Source of the DNA: Parcubacteria group bacterium CG11_big_fil_rev_8_21_14_0_20_39_14
GTDB taxonomy: Bacteria; Patescibacteriota; Minisyncoccia; Minisyncoccales; GCA-002787255
Assembly: GCA_002787255.1 (NCBI GenBank)
Contig: PCWD01000037.1
Span: 1-24,849, forward strand
Direction of reading: 5' to 3'
DNA: 24,849 bases
Both the position numbers and the translations under genes were made by a program. Shown in pieces: positions 1-7,448 of this stretch (positions are counted from its first letter, which is position 1; each line of letters begins with the position of its first letter). The notes under the pieces are model-generated. The model was not told the origin of the DNA. It did not search any database and was given only the letters and a program-made list of their open reading frames with translations.

Positions 1-21
1 TATCTTTCATTTTTTAATCCT

Positions 22-153
22 ACTCAAATATTGCTCGAATAAAATACGAATAACACTCTCATAAATAACGAATAATTATGGATTGATAGTCCTAATATTA
101 TTCGGGTTTTTATTCGTGATTTTATTCGTTATTTATTCGGGCAAAATTTGAGT
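22..153. repeat. Palindromic repeat element with CGAAT cores
   Basis: The outer 19 bases (22-40 and 135-153) are inverted copies with two mismatches. Inside them the pentamer CGAAT (ATTCG in the right arm) recurs at 11-12 base spacing, for example at 36-52 and 95-139. No reading frame of note lies here. A shorter element of the same build, with similar GCCCGAAT/GCTCGAAT ends, sits inside uvrB at 3868-3949. It could be a non-autonomous mobile or REP-like element; no transposase is nearby. Confidence 0.7.
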
Positions 154-203
154 GGTGTTTTTAACATCGTTTACATTATGTTGTTAAATTTCGACCCTCT
201 CCT

Positions 204-223
204 CCGCCAATGAATTTAGGCGG
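204..223. repeat. Small GC hairpin after the sensor gene
   Basis: CCGCC at 204-208 pairs with GGCGG at 219-223 with a 10-base loop, just beyond the stop codon of the minus-strand sensor gene. On the minus strand no clear T-run follows the hairpin, so it is at best a weak terminator. Confidence 0.4.
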
Positions 224-230
224 GAAGATT

Positions 231-1211
231 TTAATCTTGAAGGGTGGGGGATTTTCCTTTTAACTCTTCTAATTCTTTTTTCAACCTCTCTATTTCTTTC
301 TTTAACTCTATCATCTTCAATTCCCGTCCCACCGCTAATTTATTAAATTTTTCCGCCTCCTCTGCTTTTTCCCGAAACTCTTTAGTTTTTTCTTTAACCT
401 GCTTGTCAAGGTTTTCAGTAAGCTCTCTCAAGTCTCTGGTTGCCGCTCTGACTCTTATTTCAAGGATATTTTTAGATTCCTCAATGGCAAGGTAAGAATT
501 TTTTAAATCTCTAAACATTTCATTGAGAATATCCGACAACTCTCCAACCTCTGTTTTTGATTTTAGGTCAATTTTCACATCCAAATTTCCCTTTCTTGCT
601 TTTTCGCTAACTAAAACTATTTTTTTAAAGGGGCTGATAATGCTACGTTCAACTATTAAAAACAAAATTAAGAACAGCAACAATAACCCCCCTCCCGTTA
701 CGGTAATATCTCTAATCCATGTCCATTTTACCTGCTCCTCTACCCCCATCAGAGAAAAACCCACTAAAATAGTTTTATTCTCGCGGCCGGGATAAATAAT
801 TGTTTTCATTCTTTTTTTGTTGAAAAGTTGGTCTTCTATTAATATTTTTCCCTCGTTAAGCGCCTTTAGAATCTTTTGCTCTTTAATGCTCTCTCCCCAT
901 TCGCTTCTAATACTGCTTTTATAGATAATTCCATCCCTGCTTACTATTCTAATAAAAATTATATCTTCAAATCTTGCCATCTCCTCTAAAAAGGTTTCTT
1001 CTATTTCTGGAAGCGGAGCTATTCTGTAAACCCAGGTCGGTGAAGCTGTGATTTCTTTAATAACTTCGGCCAAACGGATTTTTTCCTGAATATTGGCGTC
1101 AATTAATTCATCTTTGTGCGAGCCAATTAAAAAATAAAGGGCTCCAAAGGTCATTAAACTTGGAATTAAAAAAGCGCCTAAAATGATAATCCTGAGAGAA
1201 AACCTTTTCAT
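231..1211 (-). CDS. HAMP-domain membrane sensor without an output kinase
   Basis: A 326-residue membrane receptor. One transmembrane helix lies at about residues 6-30, then an extracytoplasmic sensing region (about 31-165), a second helix (about 172-190), a HAMP linker (about 190-245, with the TEVGELSDILNEMF signature) and a long charged coiled coil to the end. The coiled coil resembles the segment that precedes the kinase core in many sensor kinases, but no HisKA or ATPase domain follows. I start at the ATG at 1211, not at an upstream in-frame TTG at 1247, because that TTG is part of a -35 box (TTGACC) and a -10 box follows at the right spacing. It may signal through partner proteins such as the kinase or response regulator at 11739-13651; that is inference. 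A truncated kinase is the alternative. Confidence 0.75.
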   Translation of the reverse strand: MKRFSLRIIILGAFLIPSLMTFGALYFLIGSHKDELIDANIQEKIRLAEVIKEITASPTWVYRIAPLPEIEETFLEEMARFEDIIFIRIVSRDGIIYKSSIRSEWGESIKEQKILKALNEGKILIEDQLFNKKRMKTIIYPGRENKTILVGFSLMGVEEQVKWTWIRDITVTGGGLLLLFLILFLIVERSIISPFKKIVLVSEKARKGNLDVKIDLKSKTEVGELSDILNEMFRDLKNSYLAIEESKNILEIRVRAATRDLRELTENLDKQVKEKTKEFREKAEEAEKFNKLAVGRELKMIELKKEIERLKKELEELKGKSPTLQD

Positions 1212-1218
1212 TGTCTTT

Positions 1219-1247
1219 ATTTTACCTTGAGCAAAAAGTTTGGTCAA
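1219..1247 (-). promoter_or_regulatory. Promoter of the HAMP sensor gene, probably leaderless
   Basis: On the minus strand TTGACC (1247-1242) and TAAAAT (1224-1219) are 17 bases apart. Only 7 bases separate the -10 box from the ATG at 1211, so transcription would begin at or next to the start codon. Confidence 0.6.
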
Positions 1248-1261
1248 TTAAAAAGCGCCAA

Positions 1262-2731
1262 CTATTTAGTTGGCGCAGAAGTTTGCTCAGCTATTTGAAA
1301 ATGAAGCTCAAGCTTTGCTCCATAAGTGCTTTCCAGTAATTCGGTAAAGTCCCTGATTGTGTCTTCCAGATACTTCATTCCCCCGTCCTCATCTTTCAAC
1401 CAGGCATAGAATTCTTCCCGACCGAAAGGAGAAAAGTTTTCTTTTGAAAATACCTGCCCAATAGCCGCTCGCCACAAAGAAATATTCCCTTCGGAATGAT
1501 AATGGTAAAACCGGGAAAAGAAATCTTTGGCTTTAATGGTGGACAGCTCATAATCCTCAAGGTCTTGCAAAAGCCTCGCCTTTTCGGTTTCAAGGAGCAG
1601 CAAAACCCTGGCGGCATAAATTTCTTCCGGAGAATAAGTGGAACCCTTCATTTGTTTTTTGATTAAAAACTCACTAAGCTCTTTTTGAGGCTGATAAATA
1701 TTCGGCCATTCCATTTCCTGCTCTTTTAAATATTCCTTAAATAAAGCGATGGTTGATTCGGCTCTTTTGATTAAATCCTCGTCAAATTCTTCGCGAAAAG
1801 CGGTTAATTGCTTATCAATTAGAGAAGCCTTCCATTTAACATAATCTATTCTGATAATTGTTAAATCATTCTCAATACAGGTCGCTGCCAATCCTGTAAG
1901 ATAGGGGTTGGGAAAAGGATTTCTTGTAAGTTCTTCTTGCATTGTATGGAAGAAAAGCGGCCCAAATGCCCAGTACCAGGACCTTTTAAGCTTGATAAAA
2001 TCTTCAACCTCTTTTTCACTGGTCAAATTGTAGTCCTTTGCAAGCTTGTTAGCTAAAAATATTCGAGCCAAGAATTCCTGATGCCAGTAATTTACATTGG
2101 CTGCATAAAAATAACTACCCACATCAAAACTAGCAAGGTCCTGTCGGCTCATGTTCTGAAAATCAGTATCCTCAACCGTCTTTGGGTCAAGTTTAAACAA
2201 AAAACCTTCCCAGTCAGTAACCTCGGCTGTTCCGGAAATTAACAAATAAACGGTTGTGCTCTTATCTTCGGAGTTTTCGGTTATTGCGTCCAGGGTAAAA
2301 AGTTCAACTTTAGTATTTATTTCCAATGATTCTGTCAGGGAATAGCTTTCTTCTCTGGCTCCAATATCGGTCCAGGGAATTCTGGGCCAGCCCCAACGAA
2401 GGCTTAAATCGTCCGTGTCGTTAAAAATCGGCGTTGGCTTTTCCAAAATAATGAGCGAACCTAAATGTTCAGGCTGCCTCACTACCTGAACCGTCTGAGG
2501 CTTCATTAAAAAGAGCCCTGTGCCAAAAACATAGCCCAAAAGCAGGAAAAATATTATTCCCACCGAAGCCAACTTCTTTCTGTTTGTTTTAAGAAGGGCT
2601 TTTATTGATTTTCCAACAGCCCAAAGACAAACGACGGCCCAAAGACAAACGACAGCCCAAAAACAAAAAAGAAGCCTGAACGCAAAAATCACCTTACCTA
2701 TTTTGCCCAACTTTTCTAATTTTTCTTTCAT
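1262..2731 (-). CDS. Membrane-anchored protein of unknown family
   Basis: A 489-residue protein that I do not recognise. The N-terminus has a short basic stretch, a hydrophobic segment made of a repeated VVCLWA unit (about residues 20-40), and a second transmembrane helix (about 54-73) ending in a proline and valine-rich stretch. The remainder (about 80-485) is soluble, mostly helical and rich in Trp, Tyr and acidic residues, and would face the cell exterior if the second helix is the anchor. No catalytic motif or signal-peptidase site is evident. Translation starts at an ATG preceded closely by GAGGGG. The gene is divergent from uvrB and lies 14 bp upstream of the HAMP sensor gene, which nevertheless has its own promoter. 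DUF2333-like envelope proteins are one possibility, but I cannot support that from motifs. Confidence 0.65.
   Translation of the reverse strand: MKEKLEKLGKIGKVIFAFRLLFCFWAVVCLWAVVCLWAVGKSIKALLKTNRKKLASVGIIFFLLLGYVFGTGLFLMKPQTVQVVRQPEHLGSLIILEKPTPIFNDTDDLSLRWGWPRIPWTDIGAREESYSLTESLEINTKVELFTLDAITENSEDKSTTVYLLISGTAEVTDWEGFLFKLDPKTVEDTDFQNMSRQDLASFDVGSYFYAANVNYWHQEFLARIFLANKLAKDYNLTSEKEVEDFIKLKRSWYWAFGPLFFHTMQEELTRNPFPNPYLTGLAATCIENDLTIIRIDYVKWKASLIDKQLTAFREEFDEDLIKRAESTIALFKEYLKEQEMEWPNIYQPQKELSEFLIKKQMKGSTYSPEEIYAARVLLLLETEKARLLQDLEDYELSTIKAKDFFSRFYHYHSEGNISLWRAAIGQVFSKENFSPFGREEFYAWLKDEDGGMKYLEDTIRDFTELLESTYGAKLELHFQIAEQTSAPTK
2618..2662. repeat. 18-bp tandem repeat inside a transmembrane segment
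   Basis: Two and a half copies of an 18-base unit (GGCCCAAAGACAAACGAC and close variants) encode six-residue repeats VVCLWA on the minus strand. The length is a multiple of three, so copy changes lengthen the hydrophobic segment without breaking the frame. Confidence 0.7.
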
Positions 2732-2830
2732 TTCCCCTCACTTATCTTTCCGATTTTGTCAAAAAAGCGCTTTTATTTTTTCAAAGGACATTTCTCTGAA
2801 ATTCAAAGTAAATTAGCACAACCAGAAATC

Positions 2831-2859
2831 TTGTCAATAGCCAACTTTGTATTTATAAT
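2831..2859 (+). promoter_or_regulatory. uvrB promoter, probably leaderless
   Basis: TTGTCA (2831-2836) and a consensus TATAAT (2854-2859) are 17 bases apart. The uvrB ATG starts at 2869, 9 bases after the -10 box, so the expected start point is within a few bases of the ATG. The purine run AGGGGG between them would then be mostly outside the mRNA. No LexA-like operator was seen. Confidence 0.75.
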
Positions 2860-2868
2860 TAGGGGGAA

Positions 2869-4926
2869 ATGCAATTCAGGTTAAGAACAAAATTTAAACC
2901 AACAGGAGACCAGCCGCAAGCGATTGAAAAACTAACAAAAAATCTTCAAACCGGCGTTAATCACCAGGTTCTTTTGGGCGTAACGGGCAGCGGCAAAACT
3001 TACACAATGGCTTGTGTAATTGAGAAAATTAAAAGGCCGGTTTTGATTGTGTCCCACAATAAAACTCTGGCTGCTCAGCTTTATCAGGAATTCAAAGAAT
3101 TTTTTCCAGAAAACGCCGTTCATTACTTTGTTTCTTACTATGATTATTATCAACCCGAAGCCTATATTCCCCAAACCGACACCTACATTGAAAAAGACGC
3201 CAAGATAAATCAGGAAATTGACAGGCTCCGTCACGCCTCCACTCAAGATTTGCTGACAAGAAAAGATATAATTATTGTAGCTTCGGTTTCTTGTATTTAT
3301 AATATAGGTTCGCCCGAAATCTACCAAAAAGTTTCTTTGGAACTCAGGGAAGGACAGGAAATAAAAAGAAAAGAGTTTTTAACCCATCTTACGGCCCTGC
3401 AATACCAAAGAAACAACATTGATTTTCGACCCGGAACTTTTCGGGTTCGAGGAGATACCGCTGAAATTTTTGCTGTTACTGGAAAAGAAATAATTAAGGT
3501 AGAATTTTCTGGGAATAAAATAGCCGGGATAATTAAACAAGGGGTAAATAGCAAAAATTTCGGAATTTCCAATTTCCAATTTCCAATTTCCAATTTCAGG
3601 TTATATCCGGCTCATTTCTGGGTTACCCCCCAAGAAAAATTAAACATCGCCATTGAAAATATAAAACTTGAACTTCAAGAAAGCTTAAACGAGTTAAAAA
3701 AACAGAAAAAACCGCTGGAAGCCCGGCGATTAGAACAAAAAACTAACTATGATTTGGAAATGCTAAAAGAAACCGGCTTCTGCCATGGCATTGAGAATTA
3801 TTCCCGCCATTTGGAATTTCGCAACCCTGGCGACCCTCCTTATACATTACTTGATTATTTCGCTATACGCCCGAATGATAAACGAATTAAAACAAATCAA
3901 AAACGAATATTTGATAGAAATTCGTTTCCATTCGGTAAATATTCGAGCGACTACGTTGTATTCATTGACGAATCCCATGTAACAATTCCTCAAATTGGGG
4001 GGATGTACAACGGAGATAAGGCTCGAAAGGAAACTTTAATTGAATACGGATTCCGTCTTCCTTCAGCCCTTGATAATCGCCCCCTGAAATTTGGCGAATT
4101 TGAAAAAAAAATAGATGGGGTCATCTATGTTTCAGCCACACCAGGACAATACGAGATGTCAAAAATCAAAGAGCAAAGAGCAAAAATGTTAGTAGAACAG
4201 CTTATCAGACCCACGGGTTTAGTTGAACCATCGGTTGAAATCAGACCGACGAAGAATCAAGTAAGGAACCTGCTCCGGGAAATCAAAAAAAGAATTAAGA
4301 AAAAGGAGAGAACTTTAGCAATTACGCTTACCAAACGACTTGCTGAAGCATTATCTGAATACTTAACGGAAGAAGGAATAAAAACCCAATATCTTCATTC
4401 GGAAATAAAAACCCTAAAAAGACCGGAAATTTTGCGAGACTTAAGATTGGGGAAATATGATGTTCTGGTTGGAATCAACCTCTTAAGAGAGGGGCTGGAC
4501 CTGCCGGAAGTTTCTTTAGTTGCTATTTTAGATGCCGACAAAGAAGGGTTTTTAAGAAACGAGACAACCCTGCTTCAAACAATGGGCAGAGCCAGTCGTC
4601 ATCCCGAAGGCCATGTAATTTTATACGCCGATAAAATCACCGGCTCAATAAAAAGAGCCGTAAAAGAAGCGGAACGAAGAAGAAAAATTCAAATGCTTTA
4701 CAACAAAATTCACAAAATAACGCCAAAGCCGGTTAAAAAAGAAATCAGGGAATGGGCATTCGGGTCCGAGATTAAAAAAATTGAGGCATTTGAAGATTTT
4801 AAAAAATTCAAAAGTTTAGAAGAACTGGAAAAAGAAATGAAGACAGCTTCCAAAAATTTGGATTTTGAAAGAGCCGCTGGAATCAGAGACTTGATAAAGA
4901 AAACCAAAAAGGTTGATAGTTTATAA
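2869..4926 (+). CDS. uvrB: Excinuclease ABC subunit B
   Basis: The damage-verifying helicase of nucleotide excision repair, which receives DNA from UvrA and recruits UvrC. At 685 residues it is close to the usual 660-680. Seen: Walker A GVTGSGKT at 37-44, the beta-hairpin region rich in Tyr (SYYDYYQPEAYIPQTDTY, about 89-106), the helicase box FIDESH at 365-370, VSATPG, the motif GINLLREGLDLPEVSLVAI, QTMGRASRH, and a C-terminal UVR domain (about 648-683) for UvrC contact. Two oddities: residues about 332-360 are an extra segment between LLDYF and DYVVFIDESH, encoded by a palindromic repeat, and residues about 232-243 come from a 7-bp tandem array. A third small array lies near residues 430-440, and the last codons overlap another. 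The frame stays open, so the protein is probably functional. Confidence 0.97.
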   Translation: MQFRLRTKFKPTGDQPQAIEKLTKNLQTGVNHQVLLGVTGSGKTYTMACVIEKIKRPVLIVSHNKTLAAQLYQEFKEFFPENAVHYFVSYYDYYQPEAYIPQTDTYIEKDAKINQEIDRLRHASTQDLLTRKDIIIVASVSCIYNIGSPEIYQKVSLELREGQEIKRKEFLTHLTALQYQRNNIDFRPGTFRVRGDTAEIFAVTGKEIIKVEFSGNKIAGIIKQGVNSKNFGISNFQFPISNFRLYPAHFWVTPQEKLNIAIENIKLELQESLNELKKQKKPLEARRLEQKTNYDLEMLKETGFCHGIENYSRHLEFRNPGDPPYTLLDYFAIRPNDKRIKTNQKRIFDRNSFPFGKYSSDYVVFIDESHVTIPQIGGMYNGDKARKETLIEYGFRLPSALDNRPLKFGEFEKKIDGVIYVSATPGQYEMSKIKEQRAKMLVEQLIRPTGLVEPSVEIRPTKNQVRNLLREIKKRIKKKERTLAITLTKRLAEALSEYLTEEGIKTQYLHSEIKTLKRPEILRDLRLGKYDVLVGINLLREGLDLPEVSLVAILDADKEGFLRNETTLLQTMGRASRHPEGHVILYADKITGSIKRAVKEAERRRKIQMLYNKIHKITPKPVKKEIREWAFGSEIKKIEAFEDFKKFKSLEELEKEMKTASKNLDFERAAGIRDLIKKTKKVDSL
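3564..3597. repeat. Heptamer array inside uvrB
   Basis: Almost five copies of the 7-base unit AATTTCC. Three units span 21 bases, so the peptide shows a seven-residue period (ISNFQFP, ISNF). The segment lies in the variable loop before LYPAHFWVTP. Confidence 0.8.
3868..3949. repeat. Palindromic element inserted in frame in uvrB
   Basis: An imperfect palindrome whose ends read CGCCCGAAT and ATTCGAGCG, with CGAAT/ATTCG cores at 10-11 base spacing in both arms. It has the same build as the element at 22-153. It encodes the extra segment near residues 334-360 of UvrB, immediately before the DESH helicase box. Confidence 0.7.
4159..4188. repeat. Short heptamer array in uvrB
   Basis: A repeated AGAGCAA-type 7-base unit within the region encoding SKIKEQRAKM, a spot where family members normally have a shorter acidic turn after VSATPG. 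Confidence 0.5.
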
Positions 4927-4940
4927 TTTATAGTTTATAG
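4917..4940. repeat. Heptamer array at the 3' end of uvrB
   Basis: Units TAGTTTA, TAATTTA and TAGTTTA in tandem. The array includes the uvrB stop codon, so the final residues (DSL) derive from it. Confidence 0.55.
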
Positions 4941-5160
4941 TAAAATTGTATATATCCCATAACTAAACTGGCTGGAAGTATTGCATCAAATATTAGAAGA
5001 GGGGCAAAACCGAAAGATTAATAAAGAAATAAAGTAATCATTAAAAATAAGCTAATCATTATTAAAGTTAGTGCGTAATAATTTTCGCGTGGGTTTTACG
5101 TAGGCGGCTTCGTCAGTTTTCCTGTTACTATAAAGTTTTGCAGCCGCCTTGTTTCGCGCC

Positions 5161-5199
5161 CCCCGGTACTACAAATTCCTTCGGAATTTGAGTACGGGG
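5161..5199. repeat. Hairpin repeat, copy 1
   Basis: CCCCGGTACTACAAATTCC pairs with GGAATTTGAGTACGGGG around a TTCG tetraloop. It is related in sequence to the hairpin at 5235-5272. Confidence 0.75.
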
Positions 5200-5234
5200 C
5201 AAGCCCATAGAAGTTTGTTCTGCGATTATTCTCG

Positions 5235-5272
5235 CCCCGTAGTCAAATCCGTCAGGATTTGTACTATCGGGG
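5235..5272. repeat. Hairpin repeat, copy 2
   Basis: CCCCGTAGTCAAATCC pairs with GGATTTGTACTATCGGGG around a GTCA loop. The shared form is CCCCG, TA-rich middle, CAAATCC or the like, a four-base loop, and the complement. Confidence 0.75.
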
Positions 5273-5324
5273 TTAGTTTCGCGCAAAGAACCTGCTATTC
5301 CTTATTACGCATCATCTTTATTGA

Positions 5325-5370
5325 AGAACGATAACATCGAGGTGATAATTTCACCGCGATGAATTGTTCT
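5325..5370. repeat. Inverted repeat upstream of the unknown gene
   Basis: AGAACGATAACATCGAGGTGA faces TCACCGCGATGAATTGTTCT across five bases. It swallows the upstream in-frame ATG at 5359, which supports starting the following gene at 5398. Confidence 0.65.
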
Positions 5371-5397
5371 GTAATGCTGGCGGTTAATAACAATAAT

Positions 5398-6015
5398 ATG
5401 AATTTTGAAAAAGAATTGCCTAAGTTTAAAAAACCGGGGGAAGATGTTATCCCCGAAGAAGTCAAAGTGAAGTTAGAGAATATTTCAGACGAGATATTTT
5501 GGACACCAGAGAATCTAAGAAAAGAATTTGAAAATGATATAACCTTTGGAGTAAAAATGTGGGGAGGATTATTAAGCTTATTAGAATCAGAAAATTTACA
5601 GATTAGTCCAGAAATAAGGAGTGAATTTGATAAATTGGCGGATATTATTATATCTGACAAGATATATAATCCCCGCCAACAAACAGAGGCGTTGTTAAGG
5701 CTTCGAGAATGGATGAAATCTCAAGGATTCAACTTATCTCAGTTGTCGGCAAAGGAAATCATAAAGATGGCTTATCTTGGCGAGGCTGAAGTTATGCAAA
5801 AAGTTGGAATTGACCCCCTAAAAAATCCGCCATTTTCATTTAGCATCGGTCTTAATAAAGAACATCCAATAGTAAAAGAAGTGTTAAAAAAAGAATGGGG
5901 GGATAAAACAAAAAGGGGGGAAGAAATACTTGAACGAGCATGCAAAGAATCTCCCTCATTAAAGGCGAAATTAGAAGAATTTGAAGAATGGATTCGTCCA
6001 CCTGATAATCGTTAA
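5398..6015 (+). CDS. Unknown soluble helical protein
   Basis: A 205-residue protein with no family I recognise. It is acidic, Lys/Glu-rich, without signal peptide or membrane helix, and largely helical by composition. A hydrophobic patch around MWGGLLSLLE (about 50-60) and a C-terminal segment with PPFSFSIGLNKEHPIVKEVL stand out. I chose the ATG at 5398 because the ATG at 5359 lies inside a hairpin and gives a low-complexity NNNN stretch. It ends 17 bases before rpsT, so the two are probably cotranscribed. Codon use matches its neighbours. Confidence 0.7.
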   Translation: MNFEKELPKFKKPGEDVIPEEVKVKLENISDEIFWTPENLRKEFENDITFGVKMWGGLLSLLESENLQISPEIRSEFDKLADIIISDKIYNPRQQTEALLRLREWMKSQGFNLSQLSAKEIIKMAYLGEAEVMQKVGIDPLKNPPFSFSIGLNKEHPIVKEVLKKEWGDKTKRGEEILERACKESPSLKAKLEEFEEWIRPPDNR

Positions 6016-6032
6016 ATTTTCATTCTGCAACT

Positions 6033-6329
6033 ATGCCGATAACGAAATCCGCTAAAAAAGCCCTACGTCAAAACATCAAAAGAAGAGCCAAAAACCGCAG
6101 GGCAAAAGAAAATTTAAAAAACCTCGTCAAAAAAGTGAGGTCTTTTGCGGCAGAGAAAAAAACAAAAGAAGCCAAAGAACTCCTGCCCCAGGTTTATAAA
6201 ACCCTGGATAAAGCGGCTAAGACCGGGCTAATAAAGAAGAATGCCGCGGCAAGGAAGAAGTCAAGAATCGCCAAGTTAATAAATGTCAAAGTTCAAAGCC
6301 CAAATGTCAAATCAAATCCAAATGACTAA
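6033..6329 (+). CDS. rpsT: 30S ribosomal protein S20
   Basis: S20 is a three-helix protein that binds 16S rRNA at the base of the small subunit. The start MPITKSAKKALRQNIKRR matches the family, as do the Lys/Arg-rich helices and the motif KTLDKAAKTGLIKKNAAARKKSRIAK. At 98 residues it is about ten longer than usual. The extra tail (about residues 86-98, VQSPNVKSNPND) is encoded by the first units of a heptamer array that runs on downstream, so it is probably an accidental extension. It follows the unknown gene by 17 bases. Confidence 0.95.
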   Translation: MPITKSAKKALRQNIKRRAKNRRAKENLKNLVKKVRSFAAEKKTKEAKELLPQVYKTLDKAAKTGLIKKNAAARKKSRIAKLINVKVQSPNVKSNPND

Positions 6330-6406
6330 AGGTTATTGTTTTGGATTTTGAATTTTGAATTTTGGCATTAATTTGGCATTTGGATTTTGAATTTTGGATT
6401 TTAAAT
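6281..6406. repeat. Inverted heptamer arrays over the rpsT 3' end
   Basis: Units of the CAAAGTT/CAAATGT type run through the last codons of rpsT, followed by oppositely oriented units of the GAATTTT/GGATTTT type to about 6406. The two halves can pair into a long AT-rich hairpin, which might serve as a transcript end between the convergent rpsT and holA. Confidence 0.7.
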
Positions 6407-6417
6407 GCGGGAATATT

Positions 6418-7431
6418 TTATATTTCCGCTATAAACAAATCTAACGCTATCCTTGCCTCCATCTTCCCTGTTTTAATGTTGTAATCTACCTCTAATAATT
6501 TTTGGTAGATTTTTTTTAACTCTGCCATTGTAAATCTCTTAGCCTGCCGCAAACTTTTTTCCACAACATAAGGCCGTATCTTTAATTCTTTACTGAGCTT
6601 ATTCACTATTTGTATATTTGCATAATTTACATTAAATTTGCATTTTGATTCGTATGATTTTACCCTAACTAAATTTCGGAACTGCCATAAAATCATTGAT
6701 AAAATATACTTTTCACTTTCGCCATTTTCTAAATGCTCCCTGATTAACTTTATGGCTAATTTCTTATTCTTGACCGCTACCGCATCAATCGTTTTGAAAA
6801 TATCCGTGTTAATTTCCGGCTTAACCAACAATTCAATATCTTTCTCTCCAATTCGGAAAATAGCATTATTTGCCCCAAACTCACCCTGATATTTATATGA
6901 TATTAACTTCTTAATTTCGTTTGACATCCGCCACAAATCATTGCCAACATAAAGTGTCAATTTTTCCAGGGCAGGGGGAGTGATTTGAAAACCTGAAAGA
7001 CCTAATTCTTTTTTAAGCCAATTTTTCAATTTCCAGCCTCCTAATAATTCAAATTCCTGGCATTTTGCGTATTTTTTTAATTGAGCAAAAAGAAGTTTGC
7101 TATTTTCCTTAAATTCCTTGGGAGCAAGGTTTTCTTCATACAATATAATTATTTCTTCCTGACTGGAAAAAAAGTTATTCTTTTCCAAATAATCAAGAAA
7201 TTGCCCTGTTGTATTTTCGCTAAAAAACAAATTTTTTAGAACAATTAATTTTTTTTCCTTAAACATTGAACATGATTCAATAATTTTTTTAAAGTCGCTA
7301 AGTTCCAAGCTCTTAAAATCAATTATAGAAAAATTTAATCCACTTTTGTGGATTTTTTTGTAATGCTCAATAATTTCATTTAGTTTCTGTCTTGACCGAT
7401 AAGTGTCGGGTCCGTAAAGAAAAATCATCAT
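6418..7431 (-). CDS. holA: DNA polymerase III delta subunit (clamp loader)
   Basis: Delta opens the sliding clamp within the clamp-loader complex. At 337 residues it fits the family. The N-terminus MMIFLYGPDTYRSRQKL is the degenerate P-loop strand of HolA. Further matches are a middle region with GGWKLKNWLKKEL, an LTLYVGNDLWRMSNEIKKLISY segment, and the C-terminal helical domain beginning KTIDAVAVKNKKLAIKLI and including MILWQFRNLVRVK. Either of two adjacent Met codons (7431 or 7428) could start it; the relic copy at 8142-8273 begins with a single Met. It lies 17 bases after the membrane protein gene at 7449-8129 and is probably read with it. Confidence 0.88.
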   Translation of the reverse strand: MMIFLYGPDTYRSRQKLNEIIEHYKKIHKSGLNFSIIDFKSLELSDFKKIIESCSMFKEKKLIVLKNLFFSENTTGQFLDYLEKNNFFSSQEEIIILYEENLAPKEFKENSKLLFAQLKKYAKCQEFELLGGWKLKNWLKKELGLSGFQITPPALEKLTLYVGNDLWRMSNEIKKLISYKYQGEFGANNAIFRIGEKDIELLVKPEINTDIFKTIDAVAVKNKKLAIKLIREHLENGESEKYILSMILWQFRNLVRVKSYESKCKFNVNYANIQIVNKLSKELKIRPYVVEKSLRQAKRFTMAELKKIYQKLLEVDYNIKTGKMEARIALDLFIAEI

Positions 7432-7448
7432 GATTTTATTTTTAATTT

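Larger units (their letters stand above)
4927..5397. other. Hairpin-rich intergenic region after uvrB
   Basis: No convincing gene is present. The first 150 bases are AT-rich with scattered stops. From 5102 there are four inverted repeats in a row: an eight-base stem AGGCGGCT at 5102-5109 with AGCCGCCT at 5142-5149, two related hairpins (5161-5199 and 5235-5272), and a longer one at 5325-5370. A 61-codon frame at 5149-5334 is only the read-through of these hairpins. The stretch may be transcribed as the leader of the 5398-6015 gene. Confidence 0.6.

Noticed and set aside
244..795. Plus-strand frames opposite the HAMP sensor gene
   Set aside because: They are Ser/Phe-rich antisense shadows of the Lys/Glu-rich coiled coil.
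4960..5036. A short frame reading LNWLEVLHQILEEGQNRKIN
   Set aside because: It looks helical but has no start codon in context and no recognisable parent gene; chance is as likely as a gene relic.
5149..5334. A 61-codon plus-strand frame
   Set aside because: It runs through two hairpin repeats and has no start context or protein-like composition.
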